Source: Rhizobiales bacterium dw_265 | GTDB lineage: Bacteria; Pseudomonadota; Alphaproteobacteria; Micropepsales; Micropepsaceae | Assembly: GCA_018449595.1 (NCBI GenBank) | Contig: JAAVUU010000007.1 | Location: 144,903-208,902 of the forward strand | Direction: 5' to 3' | DNA: 64,000 bases | In this document: positions 10,002-17,810 of the stretch, piece after piece | How the letters are laid out: each line of letters opens with the position of its first letter | Numbering within the stretch: position 1 is the stretch's first letter | The notes under the pieces: generated by a model | Told to the model about the DNA's origin: nothing | Databases searched by the model: none | Seen by the model: the letters and a program-made list of their open reading frames with translations, nothing else | Made by a program: the position numbers and the translations under genes

Positions 10002-10029
10002 AAAGGCCGGACGCAAGTCCGACCTTTTT
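10002..10029 (+). terminator. Rho-independent terminator after rho
   Basis: An 11-base stem with one mismatch (AAAGGCCGGAC at 10002-10012 against GTCCGACCTTT at 10017-10027) is closed by a GCAA tetraloop and runs into five T (10025-10029). It starts 22 bases after the rho stop and also separates rho from the convergent toxin gene. Confidence 0.8.
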
Positions 10030-10055
10030 CATTGGTTGCGCCATGGCGGGCAAGG

Positions 10056-10430
10056 TCAGGCCAGCTTCAGGCCGCAGTGTTTGGCGAAGTGCCGGAAATC
10101 GGTATCGATCGCGATCAACGGCACGTCGTGATCGATGCACGACTGGGCAATAAGAACATCGCCGAGTTTCGCCTTGAAACCCTTTTGCAGCAAAAGTCGC
10201 CGCGTCAGGCCAGCGCGTTCCCAATAACCTTCCAGAACCGGCAGTAGCGGAAAGCCCAGGACTGCCGCGACCATTTCATCTGACGGGACCGGATCGCTCA
10301 ACATCTCGGCCAGCGCCGCCGGCGGCAGGCAGATATCGTTGGCTGTCAGGACGGCCTGGACAAGTTCGACCTCCCGTCCCTGCTCGCCTGCGAAAAAGGA
10401 AACAAGGGCGCTCGAGTCGGCGGCAATCAT
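10056..10430 (-). CDS. vapC: VapC-type PIN-domain toxin
   Basis: PIN-domain endoribonuclease toxins usually cleave tRNA or rRNA when freed from their antitoxin. The 124-residue length is typical. The acidic metal-binding set is visible: Asp5 in ADSSALV, Glu42 in AALAEML, Asp91 in KLGDVLIAQSC and Asp109/Asp111 in AIDTDFRHFA. The start overlaps the antitoxin stop by 4 bases (ATGA), the usual coupling in these pairs. It lies convergent to rho and downstream of the cupin gene in an accessory stretch, suggesting separate acquisition. The RNA target cannot be read from sequence. Confidence 0.88.
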   Translation of the reverse strand: MIAADSSALVSFFAGEQGREVELVQAVLTANDICLPPAALAEMLSDPVPSDEMVAAVLGFPLLPVLEGYWERAGLTRRLLLQKGFKAKLGDVLIAQSCIDHDVPLIAIDTDFRHFAKHCGLKLA

Positions 10431-10633
10431 TCGCCGTCGTATTTCATCTCTTGCCAGGTCATGGAGAATTTGACCTTGCCGCGCAGCTTCAGCGCTTCCT
10501 GCTGCGCCTGAATCGAGGCCAGCCGCTTCAGGCCCGCGGTCACGGTCTGGGTCACGCCCTCGCCGGTATAGGCCTGTGCCCTTTCCAGAACGGCTTCCGG
10601 CACCTGAACCGTGATCTTGCGCATCTCATTCAT
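10427..10633 (-). CDS. vapB: Antitoxin of the VapBC-type pair
   Basis: Small partner of the downstream PIN toxin. I choose the ATG at 10633 (MNEMRKITVQVPEAVLERAQ, 68 residues): GGAAG sits 5 bases upstream, and the protein then begins with the beta strand (RKITVQVPEAV) and helix of a ribbon-helix-helix DNA-binding domain. A longer frame from TTG 10669 would add 12 residues read through an operator-like repeat and is less likely. The C-terminal part (KLRGKVKFSMTWQEMKYDGE) should wrap the toxin. It probably represses its own promoter together with VapC. Confidence 0.8.
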   Translation of the reverse strand: MNEMRKITVQVPEAVLERAQAYTGEGVTQTVTAGLKRLASIQAQQEALKLRGKVKFSMTWQEMKYDGE

Positions 10634-10677
10634 GCCAGCTTCCATACCAGCTTCGATGCTGGCATTCAAGCTGGTAT
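10632..10677. promoter_or_regulatory. Interleaved inverted repeats, likely antitoxin operator
   Basis: Two inverted repeats are interleaved just upstream of the antitoxin start: ATGCCAGC (10632-10639) with GCTGGCAT (10658-10665), and ATACCAGCTT (10644-10653) with AAGCTGGTAT (10668-10677). Corresponding arms are offset by 12 bases on one side and 12 on the other, so four near-identical half-sites are evenly spaced. This suits cooperative binding of ribbon-helix-helix dimers for autorepression. The right end nearly reaches the cupin stop at 10678. Confidence 0.6.
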
Positions 10678-11148
10678 TCAGAGAGCCAGGAAATCCGCGA
10701 TTTTTGGGTCGGCTTGCAGCGTCTCCAGGTCTTCCGCCGTCGGCAGTTGCGGGCGGTCGCGTTCCACATTGACCATGCAGAGAAAGCCCATCGGCTCCTC
10801 GCCCCGGGTGCGGAACCTGTGCCAGGTCATGGGCGGGATGCGCACCAGGTCATGGGTCTTTACCGGCTTGACCTCGCCGCCCACCATCACATCGGCCTCG
10901 CCGCGCAGGATCATCACGCCATGGCTGTGCTGGTGACGCTCCAGGGTGGAATAGCCGCCCGGCGCGACCTCGAAATAGCGCAGTTCGCACCGCAGTTCGG
11001 GGTCGTGGAACAACACCTGCCGGGTGATCGACTTGAAGGGGGCGGAGCCTTCTTCCTTGTAGGGAAGATGCGGCACGCCATCCCAGCGGTAATTTTCCAG
11101 AAAGGCGCGGAAAATGTCCGACTGGGTTGCTTCCGGCTTGTCCATCAT
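10678..11148 (-). CDS. Cupin-domain metalloprotein, possible MTXu-5-P methylsulfurylase partner of the RuBisCO-like protein
   Basis: A 156-residue single cupin. Metal ligands are visible as His72, His74 and His76 (RHQHSHGVMILRGE) and His110 in the second motif (IPPMTWHRFR). Its start overlaps the stop of the RuBisCO-like gene by 4 bases, so the two are almost certainly co-expressed. In Rhodospirillum rubrum a RuBisCO-like protein isomerises 5-methylthioribulose-1-phosphate and a neighbouring cupin removes the methylthiol group to give deoxyxylulose-5-phosphate, feeding isoprenoid synthesis. By context I infer the same role; the sequence alone only shows a metal cupin. Confidence 0.72.
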   Translation of the reverse strand: MMDKPEATQSDIFRAFLENYRWDGVPHLPYKEEGSAPFKSITRQVLFHDPELRCELRYFEVAPGGYSTLERHQHSHGVMILRGEADVMVGGEVKPVKTHDLVRIPPMTWHRFRTRGEEPMGFLCMVNVERDRPQLPTAEDLETLQADPKIADFLAL

Positions 11149-12257
11149 ACGGCCTCGCTGCGGCGCATAACTTCGTCCTGAAACTTCGCCGCTTCCTCAG
11201 ATATGCGCGCCCCGGCGCAAAGCAAGTCGCCGCCGATCAGCAGCATCACGTCTTTCCCATAGAATTGCAGCATTTCCGCGACGCGGGCCAGGGTCATGCC
11301 GCCGGCGGGAACCGGCACGGCGGCTTTCAGCCCGCCCGCCATTTGACCCCCCACTTTCCCCCAAGGCCGCAGCGCCGTGTCCGCCAGGGCGCGGCAGGTG
11401 GCGGGGGAATAGCCGAACCGCCCGCCATGATTGGCGAACACCACGGCATCGGCGCCCAGCAGCCGCAGCAGCTTGCCGAACAGGAAGGGCGGCGCGATCT
11501 GGCCGCTGCCGGCCATGGCGGGATGGGCCATGAAGGCGATATCCGGATTGTCCCGCACCAGCGCATGAAAGGTCGCCAGGCCGGCGATCATGGGCGCGAT
11601 AAGCACCGCCTTCACCCCGGCGGCGCGGGCAATCCCGATTTGCCGCCGCATCTGTTCCAGGTGTCCGGACAGCGACGGCAAATAGATGGTCTTGCCGTTG
11701 GCCGCCATGGCTTCGGCAATGCGCGGCACCCGTTCCGCGAAAGGGCTGTAGTGCTGGTCGGCAAGGCCGTGATCGTCCTTGACGAAATCCAGCCCGCCCT
11801 TGGCCAGCCGCCCGGCCAGGAGCGCCAGCGTTTTGGCGTCGGAGCCCTGCGGTTTCAACGCCGAACAGGTCATGGCGCGGCCCTCGGCGCCCGCCATCTT
11901 GCGCAGGCCCGCAAGCCCGTGGCGCGGGCCGCCGAAGGCGTCCAGCACGGCCTGGGGGAATTGCGCATCCGCCAGCACGATGTCGGGATGCATGGAACTG
12001 TTGCCGAACAGCATGTTCAGCAGCTGCCCCGCCTCCAGCCCGGTGGTGGCGACGCTCAGCCCGATGCGCGCCTCGAACTCGCCATTGCCCAGGTCGGCGA
12101 TGTTTTCGACCTTGCCGACGATATCGGCGAGAATGGCGGGATCGGTGACGGCGGCGACCGGCATCTCCACGCTCTGTTCGACCGCAATGCCGGTGGCGCG
12201 CGCCGCAACGGTATCGGCGGGTACGCGCAGGCGATAGACGGCGGTCAGGCGCTCCAT
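11145..12257 (-). CDS. RuBisCO-like protein (form IV), probable 5-methylthioribulose-1-phosphate isomerase
   Basis: Member of the RuBisCO large-subunit superfamily that cannot fix CO2. Of 370 residues, the N-terminal part carries IAVEQS and NMLFGN. The barrel shows LKPQG (Lys135, matching RuBisCO Lys175), GGLDFVKDDHG (Lys160 at the carbamate position, Asp162 at Asp203, but His163 where RuBisCO has Glu204), MAHPAMAG (His245) and the two phosphate-binding Gly-Gly pairs at 319-320 and 342-343. Overlap with the cupin gene points to the methylthioadenosine-isoprenoid route described in R. rubrum. Other RuBisCO-like activities, such as enolases or decarboxylases in apiose breakdown, remain possible. 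Confidence 0.85.
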   Translation of the reverse strand: MERLTAVYRLRVPADTVAARATGIAVEQSVEMPVAAVTDPAILADIVGKVENIADLGNGEFEARIGLSVATTGLEAGQLLNMLFGNSSMHPDIVLADAQFPQAVLDAFGGPRHGLAGLRKMAGAEGRAMTCSALKPQGSDAKTLALLAGRLAKGGLDFVKDDHGLADQHYSPFAERVPRIAEAMAANGKTIYLPSLSGHLEQMRRQIGIARAAGVKAVLIAPMIAGLATFHALVRDNPDIAFMAHPAMAGSGQIAPPFLFGKLLRLLGADAVVFANHGGRFGYSPATCRALADTALRPWGKVGGQMAGGLKAAVPVPAGGMTLARVAEMLQFYGKDVMLLIGGDLLCAGARISEEAAKFQDEVMRRSEAV

Positions 12258-13229
12258 TCAGGGCACCAGGACGGTCGCGCCGGTGGTCTTCCTGGCGGTC
12301 AGGTCGTCCTGGGCCTGGGCGGCATCCTTCAGGGCATAGCGCTGGTTGATGGCGATCTTCACCGCGCCGCTTTCAATCACCGCAAACAAATCGTCGGCGG
12401 TTTCCTGCAGCTCCGCCTGTGTGCGCACGAAGGAGGCGAGCGTCGGCCGCGTCACCAGCAGCGAGCCCTTGGCCGCCAGGATGGAGGGCGGGAAGGGATC
12501 GACCGGGCCGCTGGCATTGCCATAGGTCACCATGATGCCGCGCACCGCCAGGCAATCCAGACCGGCCAGGAAGGTGTCCTTGCCGATGGAGTCATAGACC
12601 ACCGGGACGCCAACCCCGCCCGTGATCTCGCGCACCAGCTTTTCCCAGCCCGCCTCGCGGCTGTTCAGCACATGGTCGCAGCCATATTCCTTGGCCAGTG
12701 CCACCTTGGAGGGCGATGTGGTGGTGCCGATCACCGTCGCGCCCAGATGCTTGGCCCATTGGACGCCGATCTGGCCGACGCCGCCGGCGGCGGCATGGAA
12801 GACGATGGTCTCGCCCGTCTTCACGGGATGAATTCGCCGCAGCAGATATTGCGCCGTCATGCCCTTCAGCAGCGCGGCGGCGGCAACTTCGTCGCTCACC
12901 CCGGCAGGCAGCTTCACCAGCCGCTCGACCCCGACATTGGCGGCCTCGGCATAGGCGCCGATGACGCCCGAGGCATAGCCGACCCGCTCGCCGGGTTCGA
13001 AGCCGCTGACGCCGTCGCCCAACGCCTCGACCACACCGGCGGCTTCCGAGCCCAATCCAGAAGGCAACGGCAAGGGGTAAAGCCCCGTGCGATAATAGGT
13101 ATCGATGAAATTGACGCCGATGGCGGTGTGGCGGACTCGGACCTGGCCGGGCGCGGGCGGCGGCAGGTCATGATCGACATAGCGCAGCACCTCGCTGCCG
13201 CCGGGCTTGTCGAAACGAATCGCTTTCAT
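12258..13229 (-). CDS. NADPH:quinone oxidoreductase (zinc-independent MDR family)
   Basis: A 323-residue medium-chain dehydrogenase/reductase of the QorA group that passes electrons from NADPH to quinones or other electrophiles. Seen are the GVNFIDTYYRTGLYPLPLPSGLGSE-type N-terminal region, the AAAGGVGQIGVQWAKHLGATVIG nucleotide-binding turn near residues 147-169, and a YDSIGKDTF segment. The structural-zinc cysteines of alcohol dehydrogenases are absent. Its stop abuts the start of the RuBisCO-like gene with no gap, and the hydrolase gene precedes it by 10 bases, so a four-gene operon is likely. Whether it joins the sulfur-salvage step or is a general detoxification enzyme is unknown. Confidence 0.9.
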   Translation of the reverse strand: MKAIRFDKPGGSEVLRYVDHDLPPPAPGQVRVRHTAIGVNFIDTYYRTGLYPLPLPSGLGSEAAGVVEALGDGVSGFEPGERVGYASGVIGAYAEAANVGVERLVKLPAGVSDEVAAAALLKGMTAQYLLRRIHPVKTGETIVFHAAAGGVGQIGVQWAKHLGATVIGTTTSPSKVALAKEYGCDHVLNSREAGWEKLVREITGGVGVPVVYDSIGKDTFLAGLDCLAVRGIMVTYGNASGPVDPFPPSILAAKGSLLVTRPTLASFVRTQAELQETADDLFAVIESGAVKIAINQRYALKDAAQAQDDLTARKTTGATVLVP

Positions 13230-13239
13230 GCCAAAGTCC

Positions 13240-13935
13240 TTATGTCAGGTGCGCGCGGAAGAAGTCGTCGGTGCGGGCATTGGCCAGTTCGGCGGCGGCG
13301 GCATCGTAATTCTTGCCGCCCGGCCGCGCGAAGGCATGATCCTGGCCGTCATAGACGTGGCAGGTGACGTGGCTGTTGCCTTCCAGGGCCGCGAGGGTCT
13401 GGGCCAGCGCCTCCTTGGACGAAAAACTGTCCTCGCCGGCGATATGCAGCAGCAGCGGCTTCTGGACGCTGGCCGCTTCGTCCAGATATTTGGGGATACT
13501 CACGCCGTAATAGCCGACACTGGCATCGGCATCGGTGCGGGCGGCGGCCAGATAGGCCAGGAGGCCGCCCAGGCAATAGCCCACCGCGCCCACCTTGCCT
13601 GTGACCCCGGCGGTGACCCGCAGATGGTCGATGCTGGACTGGATGTCTTCGACGCCCTTGGCGATGTCGAAGCGCCCCATCAAGTCCAGCGCCTCTTTCC
13701 ATTCCGCGTCGGTCTTGTCGCTCAACTGGATGCCCGGCTTGAGCCGCCAGAACAGGTCGGGCGCCAGGGCGAAAAAGCCCTGCCCGGCCAGCCGGTCGGC
13801 CAATTGCCGCATCACGTCATTGATTCCGAAGATTTCCTGGATGACGACAATGCCGGGGCCCTCGCCCGAGGCCGGCGCGGCCAGATAGCCGCCGAAATCG
13901 CCGTCCTTGCCGCTGATCGTTACACTCTGACCCAT
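13240..13935 (-). CDS. Dienelactone hydrolase family protein
   Basis: Alpha/beta hydrolase of the dienelactone hydrolase type, 231 residues from the ATG at 13935, which has GGAGAG five bases upstream. The family shows GIVVIQEIFGINDVMRQLADRLA (Glu of the catalytic network), the nucleophile elbow GYCLGG (Cys nucleophile) near residue 118, an Asp/His pair in the C-terminal YDGQDHAFARPGG segment. Substrate is not known; enzymes of this family act on lactones or esters from aromatic breakdown. It is the first gene of the probable operon with the quinone oxidoreductase, RuBisCO-like protein and cupin. A twin-hairpin repeat lies just upstream. Confidence 0.9.
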   Translation of the reverse strand: MGQSVTISGKDGDFGGYLAAPASGEGPGIVVIQEIFGINDVMRQLADRLAGQGFFALAPDLFWRLKPGIQLSDKTDAEWKEALDLMGRFDIAKGVEDIQSSIDHLRVTAGVTGKVGAVGYCLGGLLAYLAAARTDADASVGYYGVSIPKYLDEAASVQKPLLLHIAGEDSFSSKEALAQTLAALEGNSHVTCHVYDGQDHAFARPGGKNYDAAAAELANARTDDFFRAHLT

Positions 13936-13959
13936 GGAACTCTCCGCTTGCTCTGGCTT

Positions 13960-14037
13960 CCTTCCCCCGCATGGCGAAGCCATTGGCGGGGGAAGGTGTC
14001 GCAACGAGGTGTCGGCGAAGCCGACCCGAGTTGCGAC
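13960..14037. repeat. Twin-hairpin palindromic repeat with GCGAAGC loops
   Basis: Two tandem hairpins. First: CCTTCCCCCGC (13960-13970) with GCGGGGGAAGG (13986-13996), the inside again pairing ATGGC/GCCAT around GAA. Second: GTCGCAAC (13998-14005) with GTTGCGAC (14030-14037), the inside pairing GTCGGC/GCCGAC around GAA. Both apices read GCGAAGC (TTCG-type loop on the other strand). It lies between two same-direction genes and may be a repetitive extragenic element. Confidence 0.75.
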
Positions 14038-14058
14038 GGATGGGGGCAACAAAAAGAG

Positions 14059-16104
14059 TTAAGCAGACCTTTGTTGCGGTTGTTGCTGGCGCAGCTGCGG
14101 CGGCAGGGTCAGCGCCTGCGACAAAATCTGGGCGCTGGTCATGCCGTCGGAACAGCGGCCCATCTGCACGATATAAGCGGTGGGCTGGCCGCCCTCCATG
14201 CCGCGCCCCTTGGCGGGATGGTCGTCGGGCAGGGCATCGCCCGGCTCGATCTGCACCAGGATGCCGTTGGGCACCGGCTTGCTCCAATAGGCGCGCACCA
14301 GGTCGCGGGTGCGGGCGTTGTTCTTGTGGCCGACGATCAGGATAACCAGGCTGTTGAGCAGATATTCAAAGCCGCTCAGGAACGCGCCCGAGCCGTTCAG
14401 CATCCGGTTGGCCTCGGCGCCGAAGGTGACGGCCAGGGTCTGGGCGCGGGCCATGAAGGGGCGCTCGCCGGTGATCATCGCCAGCCGCGTCAGCACCGTC
14501 AGCATGGTGGCGTTGGCGCTGGGGGCGGGATTTTCGAACAGCATGCGCGGGCGGATGAACAGCGGCTCGGCGTCGTCGGCATAGAAGCAATAGCCGTTGA
14601 TCTGGTTGTTCCAGAAGTGGCTGTTCAGCACCTCGGTCCAGGCCCGGGCGTGTTCGATGAAACGGTCCTCGCCGGTCACTTCCCACAATTGCAGGGCGGC
14701 GCGGGCCATGTCGGCATAGTCATCGGCAAAGCCGCTGACGCCCTTGACGCCGTCGGTGGCGAGATGGGCCAGGCGGTCGCCGTCGCCCAGGGTCTTGACG
14801 ACATGATCGAAGGCGGATCTGGCGGCGGCGATCCAGTCCGGCCGCTCGAACACCATGCCGGCGCGGGCGATGGCCGCGATCGCCAACCCGTTCCAGTCGG
14901 CGGCCAGGCGGGTGTCCAGCAGCGGCGGGGTGCGCTTGCCGCGGGCGGTGCGCAGCATCTCGCGCTGCCGGGCCAGCAGCGCCTCGTCGGCCTCGGTGGC
15001 GGGCATGGGATTGCCCAGGCGGCGCGGCAGGTTCCGGCCGTCCATGTTGCCGTCGCGGCTGATGCCATAGACCTGCTTGAAGCGGGCCGAGAAGGTGCCG
15101 ACCAGCGCGGCGTCGATTTCCGCCTCGCTCCACAGATAGTATTTGCCGTCCTCGTTCTGGTTGCCCGACGAGACGGTGGCGGCAAAGCCGTCGCCCGAGC
15201 GCATGTCGCGCAGCAGGAAATCGATGGTCTCGGTGACGCGCTGGCGGCACAGCTCGTTGCGGTTGAATTGCCAGGCCTGGGTGCAGAGGTCCAGCAGCAG
15301 GGCATTGTCGTAGAGCATCTTCTCGAACGCCGGCTGCATCCAGTTCTCGTCCAGGCTGTGGCGGAAGAAGCCGCCGCCGACATGGTCGTAGATGCCGCCG
15401 AACAGGATGCCGTCCAGGGTGGTGAAGATCAGCTGCGAGAACTGCACATTGCCGGTGCGCAGGAAGGCGTTCCACAACACGCCCAGCAGCATGGGATTGG
15501 GGAATTTCAGGTTGCCCTGCATGCCGCCGAAGAACATGTCGTAGCGTTGGCCGATGCGCACGGCCGCCAGGTCCAGGTTCATCTGCTCCTGGGTCTGGCT
15601 CATGTCGCGGTTGTAGAGATTTTCCAGCGCCGCCTTGACCTTGGCGGCGGTGTCGTCGGCCTGGGCGCGGTTGGTCTTCCAAAGCGCGGCGGTCTCGGTG
15701 ACGACACGGCGGAAGCTGGTCTGGTCGGCACGGTCGGTGAGCGGCTGATAACCCGCCACCCAGAAGGGGGCGCCGTCGGGGGTGAGGAAGATGTTCAGCG
15801 GCCAGCCGCCGGGGTGGCCCATGACGCCGGCCGCGCCCTGGTAGAGCATGTCCAGGTCGGGGCGCTCGTCGCGGTCCACCAGCACCGGGATGAAGCTGTC
15901 CTGGATCAGCTGGGCGATCTCGGGATCGGAAAAGCTTTCCCGGTTCATCACCTGGCACCAGTGGCAGCCGGCATAACCCATCGACAGCAGGATCGGCTTG
16001 TCCTGCGCCTTGGCGTCGGCCAGCACCGACGCGCCCCAGGGCCGCCATGGCACGGGATTGTCCTTGTGGGCGAGGATGTAGGGGCTTTGGCTGTCGAGGC
16101 TCAT
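14059..16104 (-). CDS. Thioredoxin-domain protein of the YyaL/SSP411 (DUF255) family
   Basis: 681 residues. The N-terminal thioredoxin-like domain (residues 1-165) starts QSPYILAHKDNPVPW, the family hallmark, and holds a CxxC pair, Cys47 and Cys50, in GYAGCHWCQVM. The rest resembles an alpha/alpha toroid of the six-hairpin glycosidase or cellobiose epimerase type (for example NQNEDGKYYLWSEAEID, LADWNGLAIAAIARAG). Family members are widespread but have no settled function; a redox-linked carbohydrate or protein maturation role has been suggested. It stands alone, with the repeat above downstream and a divergent plus-strand gene upstream. Confidence 0.9.
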   Translation of the reverse strand: MSLDSQSPYILAHKDNPVPWRPWGASVLADAKAQDKPILLSMGYAGCHWCQVMNRESFSDPEIAQLIQDSFIPVLVDRDERPDLDMLYQGAAGVMGHPGGWPLNIFLTPDGAPFWVAGYQPLTDRADQTSFRRVVTETAALWKTNRAQADDTAAKVKAALENLYNRDMSQTQEQMNLDLAAVRIGQRYDMFFGGMQGNLKFPNPMLLGVLWNAFLRTGNVQFSQLIFTTLDGILFGGIYDHVGGGFFRHSLDENWMQPAFEKMLYDNALLLDLCTQAWQFNRNELCRQRVTETIDFLLRDMRSGDGFAATVSSGNQNEDGKYYLWSEAEIDAALVGTFSARFKQVYGISRDGNMDGRNLPRRLGNPMPATEADEALLARQREMLRTARGKRTPPLLDTRLAADWNGLAIAAIARAGMVFERPDWIAAARSAFDHVVKTLGDGDRLAHLATDGVKGVSGFADDYADMARAALQLWEVTGEDRFIEHARAWTEVLNSHFWNNQINGYCFYADDAEPLFIRPRMLFENPAPSANATMLTVLTRLAMITGERPFMARAQTLAVTFGAEANRMLNGSGAFLSGFEYLLNSLVILIVGHKNNARTRDLVRAYWSKPVPNGILVQIEPGDALPDDHPAKGRGMEGGQPTAYIVQMGRCSDGMTSAQILSQALTLPPQLRQQQPQQRSA

Positions 16105-16229
16105 ATCCGATCCGTTCGTGCGGGTGCGGAAGGAATGCTTCCCGGCGGCCCGCTTCTGTGATGTTTTTGGCGTGGGGCTTACTTACCCCGAATTGTCAGG
16201 CCCCGAAAGGCCAAGCGAAAGGCGTCGTC

Positions 16230-16496
16230 ATGAAGGTGAATATCGAGATGGACATGACCCCGGAAGAGGCCCGCGCCTTCATGGGCCTGCCCGACATCCG
16301 GCCGATGCAGAACAAGATGATGGAAGAGATGCAGGGCCGCATGAAAGCAGCGTTCGACGCCAACGATCCCGAAGGCATGATGAAGGCCTGGATGCCCCTG
16401 ATGTATAGCGTGGGGGGCGGGGCCGACGCCTTTCAGAAATTCCAGAAACTGTTGTGGGACAGCGCCGCCATGATGGGTCAGAAGGCGGGCAAATAG
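16230..16496 (+). CDS. Small conserved protein (DUF6489-like)
   Basis: An 88-residue acidic, Met-rich protein beginning MKVNIEMDMTPEEARAFMGLPD with the segments MQNKMMEEMQGRMKAAF and SVGGGADAFQKFQKLLW. It has no signal peptide or membrane segment. Proteins like this occur just upstream of mnmE in many alphaproteobacteria; the function is unknown. The ATG at 16230 is used because upstream sequence is not conserved-looking and the mature family begins with MKV. Its stop is 2 bases before the mnmE start. Confidence 0.8.
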   Translation: MKVNIEMDMTPEEARAFMGLPDIRPMQNKMMEEMQGRMKAAFDANDPEGMMKAWMPLMYSVGGGADAFQKFQKLLWDSAAMMGQKAGK

Positions 16497-16498
16497 CC

Positions 16499-17797
16499 TT
16501 GCCGGACAGTATTTTCGCGCTGGCCAGCGCCCCGGGTCGCGCCGGGGTGGCCGTGGTGCGGGCTTCGGGTCCGCAGGTCCGCGATGCGGTTGCGGCCCTG
16601 GCGGGCGATGTGCCCCCGCCGCGCCGGGCGGTGTTGCGGCGGCTGGTGTTCGCAGGTGCGGAACTGGACCGGGCGCTGCTGCTGTGGTTTCCCGCCCCCC
16701 GCAGTTTCACCGGCGAGGATGTGGCGGAATTTCATATCCATGGCGGCCGCGCCATCCGCGAGGCCCTGTTCGCCGCGCTGTTGTCGCTGGGCCTGCGTCC
16801 GGCCAGGCCGGGTGAGTTCAGCCGCCGCGCGGTGGAGAATGGCCGGCTGGACCTGACCCAGGCGGAGGCCATCGCCGACCTGGTGGAGGCCGAGACCCCG
16901 GCCCAGTTGCGCCAGGCGCTGCGCCAGCATGACGGCGCGCTGGCTGACTTATATGAGGGCTGGCGGGCGGCCCTGATCGTGGCGTTGGGGCGGGCCGAGG
17001 CGGCGATAGATTTCTCCGACGACGGGGTGGGGGATGCGGAATTTGCCGCTGCCCGGCTGGCGGCTGTGCATATTATCAAGCAGATACAAATACATATGGA
17101 TGATTCGGGGCGTGGCGAGGCCCTGCGCGAGGGCCTGCGCTTGACCATCCTGGGGCCGCCCAATGCCGGCAAGTCGTCGCTGGTCAATGCCCTGGCGCGG
17201 CGCGACGTGGCCATTGTCTCCGACATTCCCGGCACCACCCGCGACGTGGTGGAGGCGCGGCTGAACCTGGGCGGCTATCTGCTGACCGTGGCCGATACCG
17301 CCGGGGTGCGCCGGACGCAGGATGCGATCGAGGCCGAGGGGGTGCGTCGCGCGCTGGCTCATGCGGCTGGAGGGATGACGCTTTTGCTGCTGGATGGGAG
17401 TGCAGCAAATCCCCGCGCCGGATTGCCCGCCGATCTGCCCCAGCCCGACCTGACGGTGTGGAACAAGTCCGATCTTGGGCGCGCGCGGGAGGGCATTTCC
17501 ATCTCCTTGAAGACCGGCGAGGGGCTTTCCATGCTGCAGTTTTTGCTGCAGCAAAAGGTGCAGCAAAAACTGGAAGCCGGGGGTGATGCCCCTGCCCTCA
17601 CCCGGCCGCGCCACCGCCATGCCCTGGCCGAGGCCCTGGCCGCGCTAGAACATGGCCTGGCCGCGCCGGCGGCGCATCCCGAATTGCTGGCGGAGGATCT
17701 GCGGCTGGCGGTGCGCGCCATCGGCCGCATCACCGGCCGGGTGGATGTGGAAGAGTTGCTGGACTTTGTGTTCCGGGATTTCTGTATCGGCAAGTGA
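16499..17797 (+). CDS. mnmE: tRNA uridine-5-carboxymethylaminomethyl modification GTPase MnmE
   Basis: GTPase that with MnmG modifies the wobble uridine of several tRNAs. I start it at TTG 16499 (LPDSIFALASAPGRAGVAVV): this matches the family N-terminus, and no ATG lies nearby. The result is 432 residues. The N-terminal tetrahydrofolate-binding domain includes FTGEDVAEFHIHGG. The inserted G domain has GPPNAGKSSLVNAL (G1, near 218), DIPGTTRDVVE (G2), DTAGVR (G3) and NKSD (G4). The C-terminal FCIGK carries the catalytic Cys. It shares direction with mnmG, separated by one small gene. Confidence 0.96.
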   Translation: MPDSIFALASAPGRAGVAVVRASGPQVRDAVAALAGDVPPPRRAVLRRLVFAGAELDRALLLWFPAPRSFTGEDVAEFHIHGGRAIREALFAALLSLGLRPARPGEFSRRAVENGRLDLTQAEAIADLVEAETPAQLRQALRQHDGALADLYEGWRAALIVALGRAEAAIDFSDDGVGDAEFAAARLAAVHIIKQIQIHMDDSGRGEALREGLRLTILGPPNAGKSSLVNALARRDVAIVSDIPGTTRDVVEARLNLGGYLLTVADTAGVRRTQDAIEAEGVRRALAHAAGGMTLLLLDGSAANPRAGLPADLPQPDLTVWNKSDLGRAREGISISLKTGEGLSMLQFLLQQKVQQKLEAGGDAPALTRPRHRHALAEALAALEHGLAAPAAHPELLAEDLRLAVRAIGRITGRVDVEELLDFVFRDFCIGK

Positions 17798-17810
17798 TAG
17801 GAATGGGGCG

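Noticed and set aside
13207..16161. Very long plus-strand open frame opposite the dienelactone hydrolase and thioredoxin-domain genes
   Set aside because: It is the antisense shadow expected in high-GC DNA; the translation is His/Gln/Gly-rich without domains, while the minus-strand frames have clear families.
16454..16498. Upstream extension of MnmE to 16454
   Set aside because: The extra residues overlap the preceding small gene and do not match the MnmE N-terminus; TTG 16499 begins with the conserved sequence.
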